From Papio anubis (Eukaryota > Chordata > Mammalia > Primates > Cercopithecidae), in the NCBI RefSeq assembly GCF_008728515.1, contig NC_044981.1, positions 7,882,895 to 7,946,894 on the forward strand: a stretch of DNA of 64,000 bases, given 5' to 3'. Of this stretch, positions 9,428 to 21,797 are shown in pieces (the stretch's first letter is position 1; each line of letters begins with the position of its first letter). The translations under genes were made by a program, and so were the position numbers. The notes beneath the pieces are model-generated. The model had not been told where the DNA came from. It did not search any database and worked only from the letters and a program-made list of their open reading frames with translations.

Positions 9428-11344
9428 TTTTTATTGCTTTCAAAGATCTTCATGACAATAAAGAGAGCCAATGCTCTATCCCAGAAGGAAGAAAATGGCC
9501 ATGTAACTTCTGAATGTTTGCTAGGATGCTAAGGTAAAAATGGGCTGAGGATATACGAAAGCTAAACTTCAGGTGGCACTGTTGCTTATAAGTCAGTGAA
9601 AATTAAGTCACATTAAACATTCAGTTCCTTAGACACATTAGCCACATTCCGAGTACTCAATGGTTACATATGGCTAGTGGCTACCATATTGGACAACACA
9701 GATCTAGAACACTCCCACCACTGCAGAAATGTCTACTGGACAATGCTGGAAGTAACATGGGTCTCCTAAAAAGCCTCAAAGGTAAGGTTGTACATGGTGT
9801 CCATGAGTTTGAGTGGCAAAGAAATTACCTTAAAATTATAATTAAATGTAATAAGAGATGTTTTTAAAAATTCTGTTGGAACTTCTAAACACATAATTTA
9901 GCCAAACAAAAATGATACAAATTTTCTCCTGGAACTTTGGGTGTTTGGGTCACTGTTTTGAATCTTGTCTGGGGGACAAGCAAGAGGCCATGTCCCTGTG
10001 TGTGGCCACCAGATGGGCCTGAGATCACTGACTGTGTTGTCTCGGAGTCATCCAGCTGCTGGCTGAGAGAAAAGGGAAGGACCTTCACCCTGCATGCATA
10101 TACATGCACACAGACATACCCTGTCTGCCTGTTGCCAGCTTCCATAACATGGGGGAGAAACTTTTTAAAAAGAAGGTCCTCTTATTTATGTGACTGGACA
10201 CTAAAAGTTTTGCCTTTGAACTAGTCATATGGAAGGAATAGAATGGACTCATCTGCAGTAGATTTTAGTTAATGCCATTTACCTGGCTCATGTTGACATA
10301 CTACACTATTCTACACTCTACTTACTTGCTCAAATCGAAGTCAATTTGATACATCCTACTCTTGATCTTAAAATATAAGACAGTATATGGGTGCAGCATT
10401 TCTTGGGTTATATGGATGAATGAGACCTAGAACAATGTGAAATCTGTTACTGGGGCCTAAATGAGATTGGTCAGTGCTGGTTTCTTTTATGTCTTCTGTC
10501 TACCCCCTGGTGGAGGGATTCATTACTAGTCAGAGCCAAAGAAGGAAAGAGAAAGAGAAAAAAGCATGAATTATTTCCTGAATATCTATTCAGTTCCTCA
10601 ATAATCTTGGGTTTGTTGTTTATACGAGAGTGCCAGCTCAACGGGAGAAGAGCTGAAACCCATTATTTCCCTTTGAACATGTTCTTCACTGGGAATGGCA
10701 GGAGGAGCAAAGCAGCAGGAGGGCTGTCCTGCCAAAACGCTGAACTTGGAACTGAAGGGGCTGTCGCTCTGGGTGTAAAAAAAGAGTTACGAGCTTTGCT
10801 GCTCTGTCAGGTCTGGAATCCTTCCCTTGGCTGTGGATAATACCTAATGATTCAGAGGAAGTACTGTCAACTCTTCAAAGCAGACCTAGCTAATTGTGTA
10901 ATGTTATTCTGAGGCACTGGGAGAAGCCAAAAAAGAAGGGAGGCTGGGGAGAAATTCCTTCCTTTGCAATGATCAGCTTACATCCTGCACCATCAGATTT
11001 GATTATCCTTATCTTTTCTTGCATAACTACAAATGTTATGACTGGTCATAGTGACCAGACTTCCAAAAAAAAATCCAGCCACAATATTTGACTCTATGAC
11101 TGCCTGTGGCGGTAAATTCCTTAGACTAGCTACATGCTGTGCAAAAAGCTATTTCCTTTGATTTATTCATTTCCCAGTTCTTAACTCCATCAGGTGCCCC
11201 CTTTATCTCACATTAGAGAATGAGGCAAAAGAAAAGAAAAGGAAAAAAGAAGTCTGTTCATTTTGCCTTATCTCTTTGCAGTTAGGCAATTTAAATATCC
11301 ACTGACCTCTTTTGCTCATATTGCACGGCAATTTTTAAAATTAA
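9428..11344. other. Intergenic DNA, no gene recognised
   Basis: Mostly unique sequence without a clear repeat. About 10600-10840 is less AT-rich than its surroundings (cgggagaagagctg, ctgtcgctctggg) and could be conserved non-coding DNA, but nothing in it identifies a function. Confidence 0.45.
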
Positions 11345-11817
11345 CTTCTTTTAACTAGCTCTTTTTTTTAATTGAATAAGTAATACAAGGACCTGATTAA
11401 AAGATTTAGGCACTACAATAAATAGAAAAAGGAAAAGTAAGTATCCCTTCCATTGCAGACCTGCAGACCCTTGATTCCCCAGACCCTACACTGAGGCAGT
11501 CATCAGTACCAGCTGCTTGTGTACACTCTAGAAATATCCAAACCCAAGCATGTATGCATTTTCTCCTTTTAAAATGTATCTTTCTTTTTCACATAATAAC
11601 ATCTTAGAGATCATTTCATATTATCACATTTAGTGCTAACTCATCCTTTTTCATGGCTGCATGGTATTCCCATTTGAATATGCCACACAATTGATTAACC
11701 AGTTCCATATTAATGGATATTTATGTTGTTTCTAGTATTTTTCTCATATGAAAAGCTACAACAAAGACCTCTGTACACATCTTAACATACAAATGCAAGC
11801 GTATGCATTTATTTTCA
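11345..11817 (-). mobile_element. Old L1M 3' region, antisense, left part
   Basis: Matches the recalled antisense 3' region of L1MC/L1ME-type elements: ttcatggctgcatggtattcc, 'ttgattaaccagttcc', 'aatggatatttatgttgtttctag'. It continues after two Alus at 12446. Confidence 0.75.
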
Positions 11818-12118
11818 TTATTTATTTATTTATTATGGGACAGGCTCTTGCTCTGTCGCCCAGGCTGGGGTGCAGTGGCACAATCTTGGCTCACCCCAAC
11901 CTCTGCTTCCTGAGCTCAAGTGATTCTCCCACCTCAGCCTCCCAAATAGCTAGGACCAAAGGCATGTGCCACTGTAGCCAGCTAATTTTTGTATTTTAGT
12001 AGAGACGGGGTTTTGTCATGTTGCCCTGGCTAGTATCGAACTCCTGGCCTCAAGCAATCTGCCCACCTCAGCCTCCCAAACTGCTGGAATTACAGGCGTG
12101 AGCTACTGTACCTGGCCT
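11818..12118 (-). mobile_element. Alu, antisense (first of a tandem pair)
   Basis: A TTTA-rich tail region precedes gctcttgctctgtcgccc, and the copy ends in gtacctggcc. The flanks gcgtatgcattta on the left and gaatgtgtatttta on the right are diverged copies of one target site, shared with the next Alu. Confidence 0.88.
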
Positions 12119-12139
12119 AAGAATGTGTATTTTATTTTA

Positions 12140-12444
12140 TTTTTTATTGTATTTATTTTTTTGAGACGGAGTCTCACTCTATCATCCAGGCTGGAGTGCA
12201 GTGGCCCGATCTCGGTTCACTGCAACCTCCACCTCCCGCGTTCAAGTGATTCTCCCGCCTCAGCTTCCAGAGTCACTGGGATTACAGGCACGTGCCACCA
12301 CGGCCAGCTAATTTTTGTATTTTTAGTAAAGACTGGGTTTCACTACGTTGGCCAGGCTGGTCTCCAACTCCCAACCTCAGGTGATCCACCTGCCTCGGCC
12401 TCCCAAAGTGTTGGGATTACAGGTGTGGGCCATCGTGCCCAGCC
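12140..12444 (-). mobile_element. Alu, antisense (second of a tandem pair)
   Basis: A second full Alu in the same orientation, separated from the first by about 20 bases of target site and T-rich tail. It ends in gtgcccagcc and is followed by agtatgtgcatttta, a third copy of the target sequence. Confidence 0.9.
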
Positions 12445-12445
12445 A

Positions 12446-12580
12446 GTATGTGCATTTTAAATGTTGATAGATATTTTCAGATCGCCCTCCAAAGAGGTTA
12501 TATTAATTTATACTCTCCTTTGAGAGTATGTAGGAGTCCTCTTTCTCACTTCTTTGCTAACATGTATATTCTAATAATAT
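12446..12580 (-). mobile_element. Old L1M 3' region, antisense, right part
   Basis: Resumes the L1M with tttaaatgttgatagatatt, then the 'cctccaaagaggtt' and 'atttatactctcc' blocks typical of old L1 3' ends read in reverse. Confidence 0.75.
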
Positions 12581-12988
12581 TTTACAATCCATCATATTCC
12601 TGTTCTGCCTGAAAAACCACACAAGGTGCAGTAACCTCTGTGTAACCATCAGGTCCTGACATTAAGCCTTTTGCCCAGTCTCCTGTAACACCACTCTCAC
12701 CTGTATAAGCCCTAACATCCAACAGGCAAAAGCAGCAAGATGAAAAAAAAAAAAAAGCAAACGGGTTACATAAACCAACCAACCAGCGCCACCTACATGT
12801 CCCTGGGCTTCTGTACCACCAAATTTGTGAACTAGCCAATATGCACCTGTAATTGTTTCTGTATGTGTTTTGGGGGATGGAGTTACCAAAAGATTCCTAA
12901 AATGGTCTGCAATTGGTACTTAAAAAAGATAAGCATCAGTGATCTACGTAATTAAAAAGAGAGAAAGGGAAAGAAAATTAAACCTGGA
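12581..12988. other. Intergenic DNA, nothing recognised
   Basis: Contains an A13-14 run near 12740 but no recognisable repeat or gene. Confidence 0.45.
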
Positions 12989-13297
12989 GGACTGGATGCA
13001 GTGGCTCATGCTTATAATCACAGCACTTTGGGAAGCTGAGGTGGGAGGATTGCTTGAGGCCAAGAGTTCAAGAGCAGTCTGGGCAACACAGCAAGATCCC
13101 TGTCTCTACACAAAAATAAATTAGCTGGGTGCCATGGCATGTGCCTGCAGTCCCAGCTACTTGGAAGGCTGAAGCAGGAGGACTGCTTAAGGCCAGGAAT
13201 TCAAGGTTGCAATGAGCTATGATCACACCACTGCACTCTAGCCCAGGCAACAGAGCAAGACCTTGTCTCTAAAAACAAAAAAGAGGGAAAAAAAATT
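12989..13297 (+). mobile_element. Old Alu (AluJ-like), sense
   Basis: Strongly diverged dimeric Alu with AluJ-type features: ggaggattgcttgaggccaa, 'gcaacacagcaagatccc' and an A-rich tail broken by G at about 13270-13297. Confidence 0.85.
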
Positions 13298-13820
13298 GGA
13301 TAAAAATCCAAATGCCTGATTTTATGGCTTAATGTAGATAAACTAAGTATTACAGTATACTTAACTACTAATATGTAAAATAATGAAATCACTCTAAACA
13401 GTGATTCTCCTATTTTAGGACTAGAAACATTTCTAAAACAAAACATGCAACCCAAAGTGGTCTTTGTCAAAGTTCTCTTACTTCAGATAGAGACATTAAC
13501 CAAAAAATAGCTACCATGATCTGTCATCATTTCATAAGGTAATTTAAACACCAAAAAGTAGAAAAGCTATAACATGACAGTAAAGGGCAGTTCCTTAAGG
13601 TGGGTAAATTTAACTCTATCTCAAGTTCACTGCTCTAACCCTCACGTTCTCATTTCACCATCCCGTCTGAGAATCCAAATGACACACACAGGAAAACTCC
13701 GTCCTGTAGAATCACTGTCCATGGACTGGCATCTGAAAACTACTGCTATCAGGAACCTTCTCTTAAATTCATAAAAGCCAGGGATTCTTTCCTCTGTCTT
13801 GTATTTTATATGTGTAGTTT
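13298..13820. other. Intergenic DNA, nothing recognised
   Basis: AT-rich unique-looking sequence with no supported feature. Confidence 0.45.
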
Positions 13821-13840
13821 AGAAATCTAGAGGAGAGCAA

Positions 13841-14144
13841 GGCTGGGCACAGTGGCTCACGCCTGTAATCCCAGCACTTTGGGAGGCCGAGGTGGGCGGA
13901 TCACGAGGTCAGGAGATCAAGACCATCCTGGCTAACACGGTGAAACCCCGTCTCTACTAAAAATATAAAAAATTAGCCGGGCATGGTGGTGGGCGCCTGT
14001 AGTGCCAGCTACTTGGGAGCCTGAGGCAGGAGAATGGCGTGAAGCCAGGAGTCAGAGCTTGCAGTGAGCCGAGATCGTGCCACTGCACTCCAGTCAGGCG
14101 ACAGAGCAAGACTCTGCATTAAAAAAAAAGAAAAGAAAAGAAAA
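13841..14144 (+). mobile_element. AluY-like, sense, 17-bp TSD
   Basis: The left arm reads ggatcacgaggtcaggag and then catcctggctaacacgg, as in AluY. It is flanked by a perfect direct repeat agaaatctagaggagag at 13821-13837 and 14145-14161. The A-rich tail has AAAAG units. Confidence 0.95.
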
Positions 14145-14344
14145 AGAAATCTAGAGGAGAGAGCCCTCGATTTTCAGTTCTGGATTTGCCACTAATTAGC
14201 TTCAGTTACTGAACCCTTCTATGAACTTCAGTACTTAATATCAGATAAGAATAACACCTTTCCTGCCCATTTCACAGGACCGACCGGTTCAAAGAAAATT
14301 AATATGTGAGCAAGTTTTTTTTGTAAGGTACCATGCTTAATATA

Positions 14345-14554
14345 ATGATTAAGCACTAACATTTATGAAGCATTTTTGAAGTGCCAGATGCTGTTCTAAA
14401 TGCTTCCCAAATGGTATCCCATCCAGCCCTGTTGGCAGCCAAGTGAGGAAACTGAGGCTCAGAGAGGATAAAGAATATGCCAAGTTCATACAGTTAGTGA
14501 GGAATAAGGTCAGGACTGGACCCCATGACTGTCTGGCTGCAATTCCATATTCTT
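14345..14554 (-). mobile_element. MIR, antisense, interrupted by an Alu
   Basis: The reversed MIR core is clear: gaagtgccagatgctgttct, then aggaaactgaggctcagaga, then tcatacagttagtgagg. The remnant continues at 14871-14895 beyond the inserted Alu. Confidence 0.85.
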
Positions 14555-14870
14555 TTTTTTCTTTCTTTCTTTTTTTTTTTTTTTTTTAAGACAAGGTCTC
14601 TCTCTGTTGCCCAGGCTGGAGGGCAGTGGTGCAATCTCGGCTCACTGCAACCTCTGACTGCCGGGTTCAAGCGATTCTCCTGCCTCAGCCTCCCTAGTGG
14701 CTGAGACTACAGGCACCCGCCACTGCACCCAGCTAATTTTTGTATTTTTAGTAGAGAAGGGGTTTTGCCATGTTGGCCAGGCTGTTCTTGAACTCCTGAC
14801 CTCAGGTGATCCACCTGCCTTGGCCTCCCGAAGTGCTGGGATTACAGACATGAGCCACCACACACGGACT
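14555..14870 (-). mobile_element. Alu, antisense, inside MIR, 14-bp TSD
   Basis: A T/CT-rich head, then a full antisense Alu ending at acacggact. It is flanked by perfect aattccatattctt repeats at 14541-14554 and 14871-14884. Confidence 0.95.
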
Positions 14871-14895
14871 AATTCCATATTCTTAATCATTATGA

Positions 14896-15769
14896 TATAC
14901 TCTTTTGTAATTAGTGATATAATTATATCACTGCAGTTCTTGTATGCTACTGGCTGAATACTCTAGCTACTGGCTGAACATGCAATGTTAATTAACAATT
15001 TGCCAGACTCGAGCCCTTCTAAGTCAGCAAGACCTCCAGATGATAGCTTTTAGTTTAATAAACAAAGGATTTGCTCAGGATCCATTCAGCTAATAGAGGC
15101 CACTTTTTTATGTTCAGATATTAACCTTCGTAGATAATGACATGCCCTAGCAGGCAGAGCCCTAGTCTACATTGCTAAGTAAAAGGATTGGGCATTATCG
15201 CACTCAAGCTGGAAACATGTCATTGGGTAAAGACATAAAAAAATGGGAGGAAAATGAGATACAGAATCAGAAATGTCAAAACTTTTGAGAAGTGTAGTCA
15301 ATTTGCTAAATCTTTAGTAAATACACGTGCATTAAAACAGGATATGAGGCTTGCTGAGCTGAAAACGTATACCTTAAGTGACTCTGTGGTATACTATATT
15401 TTTCTCATTCATTTGATTTTGTGATTTATCTAGAATAAAACATCACCTACTTTTTCTTTTACTCAAGGCAGAATCATTTTTAGTTAACATTGGCTTTTGG
15501 CTTTAGCATGTGGCATTAGTGCCAGGGCAGGGTCTGCTAGGAGAGAGGACAGCATCCAGAGTCCAGGAGCTGTGTGCGGGGGTGCGGCCAGCACCAGCAT
15601 CCTCCATGTGCATCCTTTCTTTGGACTTTCTGGTTTTGTTCCCCCCAGCACAAGACCACATTACCTCACACTTTACTTGGCAGTTTCCCAAGTAAACTTC
15701 CAGCACCTCCACCCTTCCCCTCTTTGCTGCCTGGAGCCACACTAGTGGCAGAATAGCATCATGCTATTC
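14896..15769. other. Intergenic DNA, no gene recognised
   Basis: Mostly AT-rich. The 15500-15745 part is more GC-rich and has overlapping ORFs on both strands, but none resembles a known protein and no splice structure supports a gene. Confidence 0.4.
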
Positions 15770-16005
15770 TCCGTCTAGGAACTAGTTGGCTTTCCTGGTC
15801 TCTGTGGCATCTGGTCTGAAGTTCTCCCTTCAAGGTCCTACATAATTAGCTTCCATCTACTTTAGCCAATTACTTTTTCATGACTTCACCAACCCAACCC
15901 TACTTAAGGCATGCAGGGGATGTCACCTTTCTTTAGCAGACAAAATGCTTATTCTTATTCTCCCATCTGGAATTTTCTACCTGTTCCCTCTACAGGGTAA
16001 TTAAT
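15770..16005 (+). mobile_element. Possible L2 fragment
   Basis: Contains diverged L2-like phrases in sense order: 'ttctcccttcaaggtcc', 'atgtcaccttt', then 'tctggaattttctacctgttccct'. Recognition is by pattern only. Confidence 0.4.
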
Positions 16006-16012
16006 ATACTAC

Positions 16013-16068
16013 GAAGAATGTAGACTTTGGAGTCAGACAAGATATAGCTATGACTCTCAGTCAGATTA
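16013..16068 (+). mobile_element. MIR, sense, 5' part (interrupted)
   Basis: gaatgtagactttggagtcagac matches the MIR start in sense orientation; the remainder resumes at about 16322. Confidence 0.65.
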
Positions 16069-16084
16069 TCTCTCTGTCTCTCTT

Positions 16085-16320
16085 TCTATGTATTTTTAAA
16101 CACATATTGAGCGGTTACAGCATATGAAAAACCGTGTGAAGATCTTTGTCTCATTAAGTAATTTATTCATCACTGTATACCTATGAGGTCACTATTATTA
16201 AGTTCCCGGTTTACAGATGAAACAATGAAAGCACAAGGAGATGAAGGGTAGCCAGTCGGTGAGGAGCTGAGATTCAAATCTAACACTGCCTGGAATGCAG
16301 AGCCAATCATCCTAACCATG
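16085..16320 (-). mobile_element. MIR, antisense, nested in a sense MIR
   Basis: Reversed MIR: 'acacatattgagcggttacagcatatg', 'cggtttacagatgaaacaatg', 'gagattcaaatctaacactgcctgg'. It splits the sense MIR into two pieces. Confidence 0.75.
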
Positions 16321-16321
16321 A

Positions 16322-16497
16322 CTTAAGAGCATCTCACTAGTTGTATAAACTTAAGCAAACTGCTTAACCTCTCCAGTCCTTAATATTCTCATGTATAAAC
16401 AGGGATATAAATGTCTACTCAGCAAGATTAATGAGATTATGTGTATAAAGTTGCTATCAAAGAGTCTGGCGTTCAAAAGAGGCTCCATAAATGTTTC
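16322..16497 (+). mobile_element. MIR, sense, 3' part
   Basis: Continues in sense orientation: 'agttgtataaacttaagcaaactgcttaacctctccagtcc', the 'aaacagggatataaatg' block, and an end at 'ggctccataaatg'. Confidence 0.75.
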
Positions 16498-17839
16498 TGT
16501 CTTGTCTCTTTTCTGCCCAATTACATTCCATTCATCTTTTACATCCTGCCTCTTCCATGCAGCCTCTTTGGAAGATGCAATGACCTATTTCAGCCTACAG
16601 TGATTTCTTCCTCCTGTAAAATCCAAGCATTCTAAAACGTAGTTTTAAACGTTTCCCAATGATTTCATTTAACTTAGCCTTTGCTTCCTCAACAGAGGTT
16701 TTTTACAAGGCAGTAATCACATATTATATACCTCATTTACATCCCCTATAATTAGCCAAGGATACATGTGACTGGCCTAGTGATACAGTCCCTGCATACA
16801 GTCTAAGACAGATGTTGCTTTAGAAAAATTTCATTCTATATTTAACAATGCTTATAAAAAGGTATACGGCAAATACAAATTCATAATCCACCATTTATAC
16901 AGTATAGGTAACAATGAATTAAAAATTCATACAGACTTCAATTTAACTTTCCTACCTGTGTATGCCTGTGCTATGCCTAGTCATTGAAGACTAACAGACA
17001 ATTGGTATTTGCTTACGAAGCTATACTATATCTTGCCAAAATTCAGTATTACCAAGAAAATGACCATTCCAGAAAACATTAATAACACTTATCCTTAAAT
17101 ATAAACAGCAGCCCATTAGGGCTAAGTGCTTCATAGACAGCTTCATAGAGTTGAGTGTTCATGGCTGGCAATTGCCCTCTGAGGTAGCTATGACGACTAG
17201 TAAGGTAACTGGAATTTACAGAATTGGGTAACTACTGTGTTAAGCCAATCCTGGGAGTGAGCCAAGATAAGAAAGCCAAAAATGATTCCACTGCTATAAA
17301 CTAAAGCCAAACAATGAAGACAACTGATTTAAGACTCCAGACACTGTTCATTCTCAAGTTCTTAACTAGGCCTAGACCACTGAAATCTGGCTCCAGCATA
17401 TTCCATGGAATGAACGATGTGCCAAGGCCTATGCCTGGCCCTCCTCCACCCAGGACTGCTTTCCCCACACGGCAGGCTGCACAGCCCCACTCGCTGTCCC
17501 GTGGGGCAAGGTGGCACAAACCCTACTTCTGCTTTTAGCTTTTGTCACTGACTCTTCTTCAAGAGGTAATTTGACCTATTACCTTTTTAATAAAACAAAT
17601 TGCCTCATTCCACCTATAGCTTCTCAATTTGAGTCTCCTGGCTTGAAAAGAGCCAGTGGGAGTCAAGAAACAATGAGAAAGGTAAGGGATTTTCTAACAT
17701 GGATGTGTGGCCAACCACACTGTTCAGCCGGGCTGCAGCCAGGCCAAATGGAAAGATGTCTTAAAAAAAGAAAACCTCAATTTAGCGATTTTCATAATTT
17801 ATGAGGAATTGGTTAATTTCAGATACAATCAGAAATAAG
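16498..17839. other. Intergenic DNA, no gene recognised
   Basis: No clear repeat apart from a possible MIR-like trace at 17110-17220. The GC-richer block at 17380-17520 has ORFs on both strands without family resemblance. Confidence 0.4.
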
Positions 17840-17970
17840 CATTTTTATTTTTTAATTGTTTTGTGGAGATGGGGTCTCACTACGTTGCCCAGGCTGGTCT
17901 CAAACTCTTGGGCTCAAGTAATCCTCCTGCCTCAGTCTCCTGAGGCTGGAGCCATCATATCCGGATGCCT
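17840..17970 (-). mobile_element. Free Alu monomer / AluJ fragment, antisense
   Basis: A single arm only: 'tggagatggggtctcactacgttgcccaggctgg' through 'cctcctgcctcagtctcctga', ending in diverged sequence. It resembles a FRAM-type monomer or a truncated AluJ. Confidence 0.75.
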
Positions 17971-18676
17971 GAAATAAGTAGTTTTAAATGCCAGTTTCAC
18001 ACTATACCTTTAAAAGTTATACATTTCACTACAGCAAATGTCAAGCAAATTGATTTTGAGGTGGAATAAAGAGACACGACATCGATACCTAAGCTTCCAC
18101 ACAGGGAAGAGGATTTACAAAGACCCAGAAAGGCAGACAGAGAATGGTCTATCTTTCTGGGAAAAGTGTCCAGAGGCAGCCGACGAGACCCCATAAGTAA
18201 TGCTGCAGTGTCTCAAGTCCCTCTTCAGTCTGCTCAGTGTCCCTCCCTGTGACTCTTACATGCGATTTATTACACCTTTCACTCACAGGGGAGGATGTGT
18301 CAACACAAAGGCAAATTCAAACATTCCGATGAAATCTAAAACACAATCTAGTTTCCAAACAGCTTTCTAGTTGGCCTTGTACAGGCTCAACAGCCAGATG
18401 ACTATTCTCAATTTTTTTCTCATCCCTGATTAAATAATTTACAGTACTGACTTCCCTTCAAATGAGAATTCCAGAAAGCATTGCCTAAACATTAGCAATC
18501 TTCTTAATTGTTATTCTTTGCCATGGGTACCATCAGGCTACCTTGGTGATGTTTAAATTGTTAAGGATTATAAAGATGCCTCTTCATAGGAGTATCTACC
18601 AATCCACATTCAAGGTAAAGGAGCCACGGGGACCAAAAAACTCTTACACTACCTCAACACATGTTTTGCTGAAATA
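17971..18676. other. Intergenic DNA, nothing recognised
   Basis: Unique-looking sequence with no supported gene or repeat. Confidence 0.45.
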
Positions 18677-18684
18677 GATATTCA

Positions 18685-18690
<6 letters not shown>

Positions 18691-18716
<26 letters not shown>

Positions 18717-18995
18717 GAGATGGAGTCTCGCTCTGTTGCCAGGCTGGAGTGAAGTAGCGTGATCTCGGCTCACGGCAACCTCTGCCTCCAGGGATCAAGC
18801 GATTCTCCTGCCTCAGCCTCCCAAGTAGCTGGGACTACAGGCATGTACCACCACATTCGGCTAATTTTTGTATTTTTAGTAAAGACGGGGTTTCACCGAG
18901 TTAGCCAGGATGGTCTCAATCTCTTGACCTCATGATCTGCCCGCCTTGGCCTCCCAAAGTGCTGGGATTACAGGCATGAGCCACTGTGTCCGGCC
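18691..18995 (-). mobile_element. AluY-like, antisense, 14-bp TSD
   Basis: A CT/T-rich head and antisense AluY-type left arm (cctcatgatctgcccgcc). It is flanked by perfect gatattcattcttt repeats at 18677-18690 and 18996-19009. Confidence 0.95.
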
Positions 18996-19009
18996 GATAT
19001 TCATTCTTT

Positions 19010-20164
19010 CTAGAAAGTTTGCATTTCTTATCTGGAAAGTCTGAAACAGAAGTCCCAAATTCTCTTTAGGAGTAAAAGGAAAACAAAGCTGTAAAATAAG
19101 AATAGTTCAATAAACTGCAAGTAATCTCTGGGATGGTTCCCAAAAGTGTACAAAAAGGAACCCAGGGTCATCATCTCCCAAGAGGCTGGAAGGCAGTACA
19201 AAGACAAAGAGCTCACCATGGCCAGAGCCCCTCTCAATAGTGCCGAGTGCTTGCTGATTTATTACCTCTGGTCTCTGGACTGTACTGAAGGAAACTGGAA
19301 TGTCATACCTTCATTCACAACACTGTCTCATGGAATTATTTTTTCCGGATTCCTTGGGAAGTTAAAGTATTTGAGAAGAATATCAGGAACTGTTGTTTCA
19401 GCCTGTTTTGTGAGTAGATAATTGCCTTCCAACTCCATTATTTCAGGAAATGATGTGTGCGGCATTGTTCCTAGATGAGGGGAGCAATGTGTTTCAGCAA
19501 GACCCATACATGCATATGAAAACAAAACAAAACAAAAGGCGTGCAGTCTAAGTCACTTCACTGAACTCAGACTTTTAAAATCTGGTCTCTAGATAAGAGG
19601 CTGGCCCCAGACAACCTACTCACATACCAGTAACATTCTTTTGAAAGGGTGTAAGCAAAATTTGTTTTAAGAAGTGAGAAATTTTTACGAAAATTACTAA
19701 ATGTGGTAATAAATAACTTGGACAAATTAAGTGCTATCAAAATGGGTTCAGCAGAGACCTATTTGAAAGGCTAAATTTTTCTCTAATTTGGGTCTGAGTC
19801 AAAGACCAGCATGGGAACTAGAAGTAAAACACATTTCATCCTGAGAAATACCTTTGATTCTATGGAATATATTAGCTGATCTTCCTGAAATGTGACATCA
19901 TTTGTGGTACCAGCTGTACGGGTGTGCCATCTAAGGATTTACTAAACTAGTATTTCTTTGGTTTAATATGTATTTTAAGACCACAGAAAAAAGTCTAATC
20001 CAACTAAGTGGTCCAGGGGGAACTGTTATGGACTTCGTCCTAAGAAGCTTAAATTTCTTATGATCATGACCTGTTGACCTTTTAATGGATGGATTACACA
20101 GAGCAAATTCCCAAATGGACATCTAGAATTGATAATGATAATAACTGTTACAAAGGAAACATTA
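19010..20164. other. Intergenic DNA, nothing recognised
   Basis: Contains an (AAAAC)n-like patch at about 19519-19536. No gene or named repeat is recognised. Confidence 0.4.
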
Positions 20165-20335
20165 AATATAGCACCTATGAGGTTCTATTTTACATATATT
20201 AACTCATTTAATTCTCAAAACAAACTTATGAGGTTAAGTATTGGTCCTTTTACCATCCCTGTTTTACAGATGGGGAAACTAAGGCACAGATATTGTCTCA
20301 GTGCAGATACTAATCAGGCAGTCAAATATGTGACG
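20165..20335 (-). mobile_element. MIR, antisense
   Basis: Reversed MIR core: acatatattaactcatttaa, then 'cctgttttacagatggggaaactaaggcacaga', then a diverged 'actaatcaggcag' end. Confidence 0.85.
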
Positions 20336-21566
20336 GAAAAAAACAGGGCTGCAGATACAAATTGGGGAGTTTATAGTTAACATCCTAAGACTGGCTGCAA
20401 GGAAGTATCTGCAGGGAAGAGATAGTTGGAGGTCTGGCCTTGAGACATATCAATAATTAGAGGTTGGAAAGAGGAGGAACAGCCAGAGAGGCAGAAAGCA
20501 AACCAGGAATAGCTGGTCATCAAAAAGCCAAGTGAAGAAAGTGTTTCTAGGAGGGAGTAATCAATTGTACCTACTGCTGTGGAAAAATAGTGTGAAAACT
20601 CAAGACCATCGGATTTGGCCCAATGAAGATGGCTGGTGGTTTCAGGGGAGGAGAAGTACTGAAAGCCAGGCTGGAAAGGGTTCAAGGGAGAATACAGAAT
20701 GAGGTAAGTGGACACAGCAGCAAATACTGGCAGCTCTTTCCAGGTATTTTGCTATAAACGTGAGCAGATAAATGGCGCAGTAGCTAAAGGGAAAATGGGG
20801 AGCATAGGGAAGGCTTCTTGGGGTTAGGTGGCAGTTATAATGCATTTATAATATGCTGAATTAATGATTTTGCATAATCTAAATTTTCTTCATCTTCTGA
20901 AAAAATAAAATTAGTTTGATAATTAATGTTCAAAATATGCATTTTTGTTCTGCATACATTTAATCCACGTTGTTTTGTTTTGCAAGAAGCAGGATAGGTT
21001 ACAAATGGTTGTCCACACTTGGTTCAGCCAGTCAGTCAGCCTCAGCAATGAGTGTTCCAGATTACTTTTCAGTTGCTATAGCCTGCAATTTTGCTGTCCC
21101 TAATACTTACAGAGGGAACTTGCTCTTTTCTTCATGAAAACTTAGTCTAGATGCTCCTAGGTGGGCAATGGAGGGGAAATGTCCACATAGAGAACAGTAA
21201 CTAGACCTCATGGGACAACATCCACCTTCTCCTTTGAGATTGCTCCCTGCCATCACCACTATCCAATACATTTGGTGTTGAGGGACAACCCCTTGCTTAA
21301 CTTCCTCTACACAGCCGAGATCATGTTGGAACATTTAAAAAAAGTTTCATGCAGAATTTGGGGGTTACAACATGGAAATGGCTGCACAATAAAATATAAC
21401 TAGAAAATCTGGTTTACAAAGCATAACTCACTCATCTCTGGTTCAGGTGCTCCTACAAAGATGACCGTGTGACTTGTAGTCCACTTCCATGAGGCAGAGG
21501 TTATCTGTAACCCCTGCCCACTGCGGAGGGAGAGGGAGAAGAAAGGGGCAGGGGAAGAGAGAGGGT
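20336..21566. other. Intergenic DNA, nothing recognised
   Basis: Unique-looking. Overlapping minus-strand ORFs at 20377-20845 show no family features. Confidence 0.4.
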
Positions 21567-21583
21567 GAGAGAGAGAGAGAGAG
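21567..21583 (+). repeat. (GA)n microsatellite
   Basis: Short uninterrupted GA run in a purine-rich patch beginning near 21520. Confidence 0.9.
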
Positions 21584-21749
21584 GTAGGTTCTCACACCCA
21601 CCTAGTCCTCTTTAAGAACGCATCCCTTTCTCAGGTGATTAACATTAGTAAGGTCTATTCATTTCAGGACTTAAGTATAGAATTATTCTTGGCCTTAATT
21701 AGATACCTACATAAGATTTTAACACAATAAACCCAACATCCATACAAGG

Positions 21750-21750
<1 letters not shown>

Positions 21751-21796
<46 letters not shown>
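21751..21796 (+). repeat. (CA)n microsatellite
   Basis: About 23 CA units with a CG-substituted start (acgcgcgcac). Likely polymorphic in length. Confidence 0.97.
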
Positions 21797-21797
<1 letters not shown>

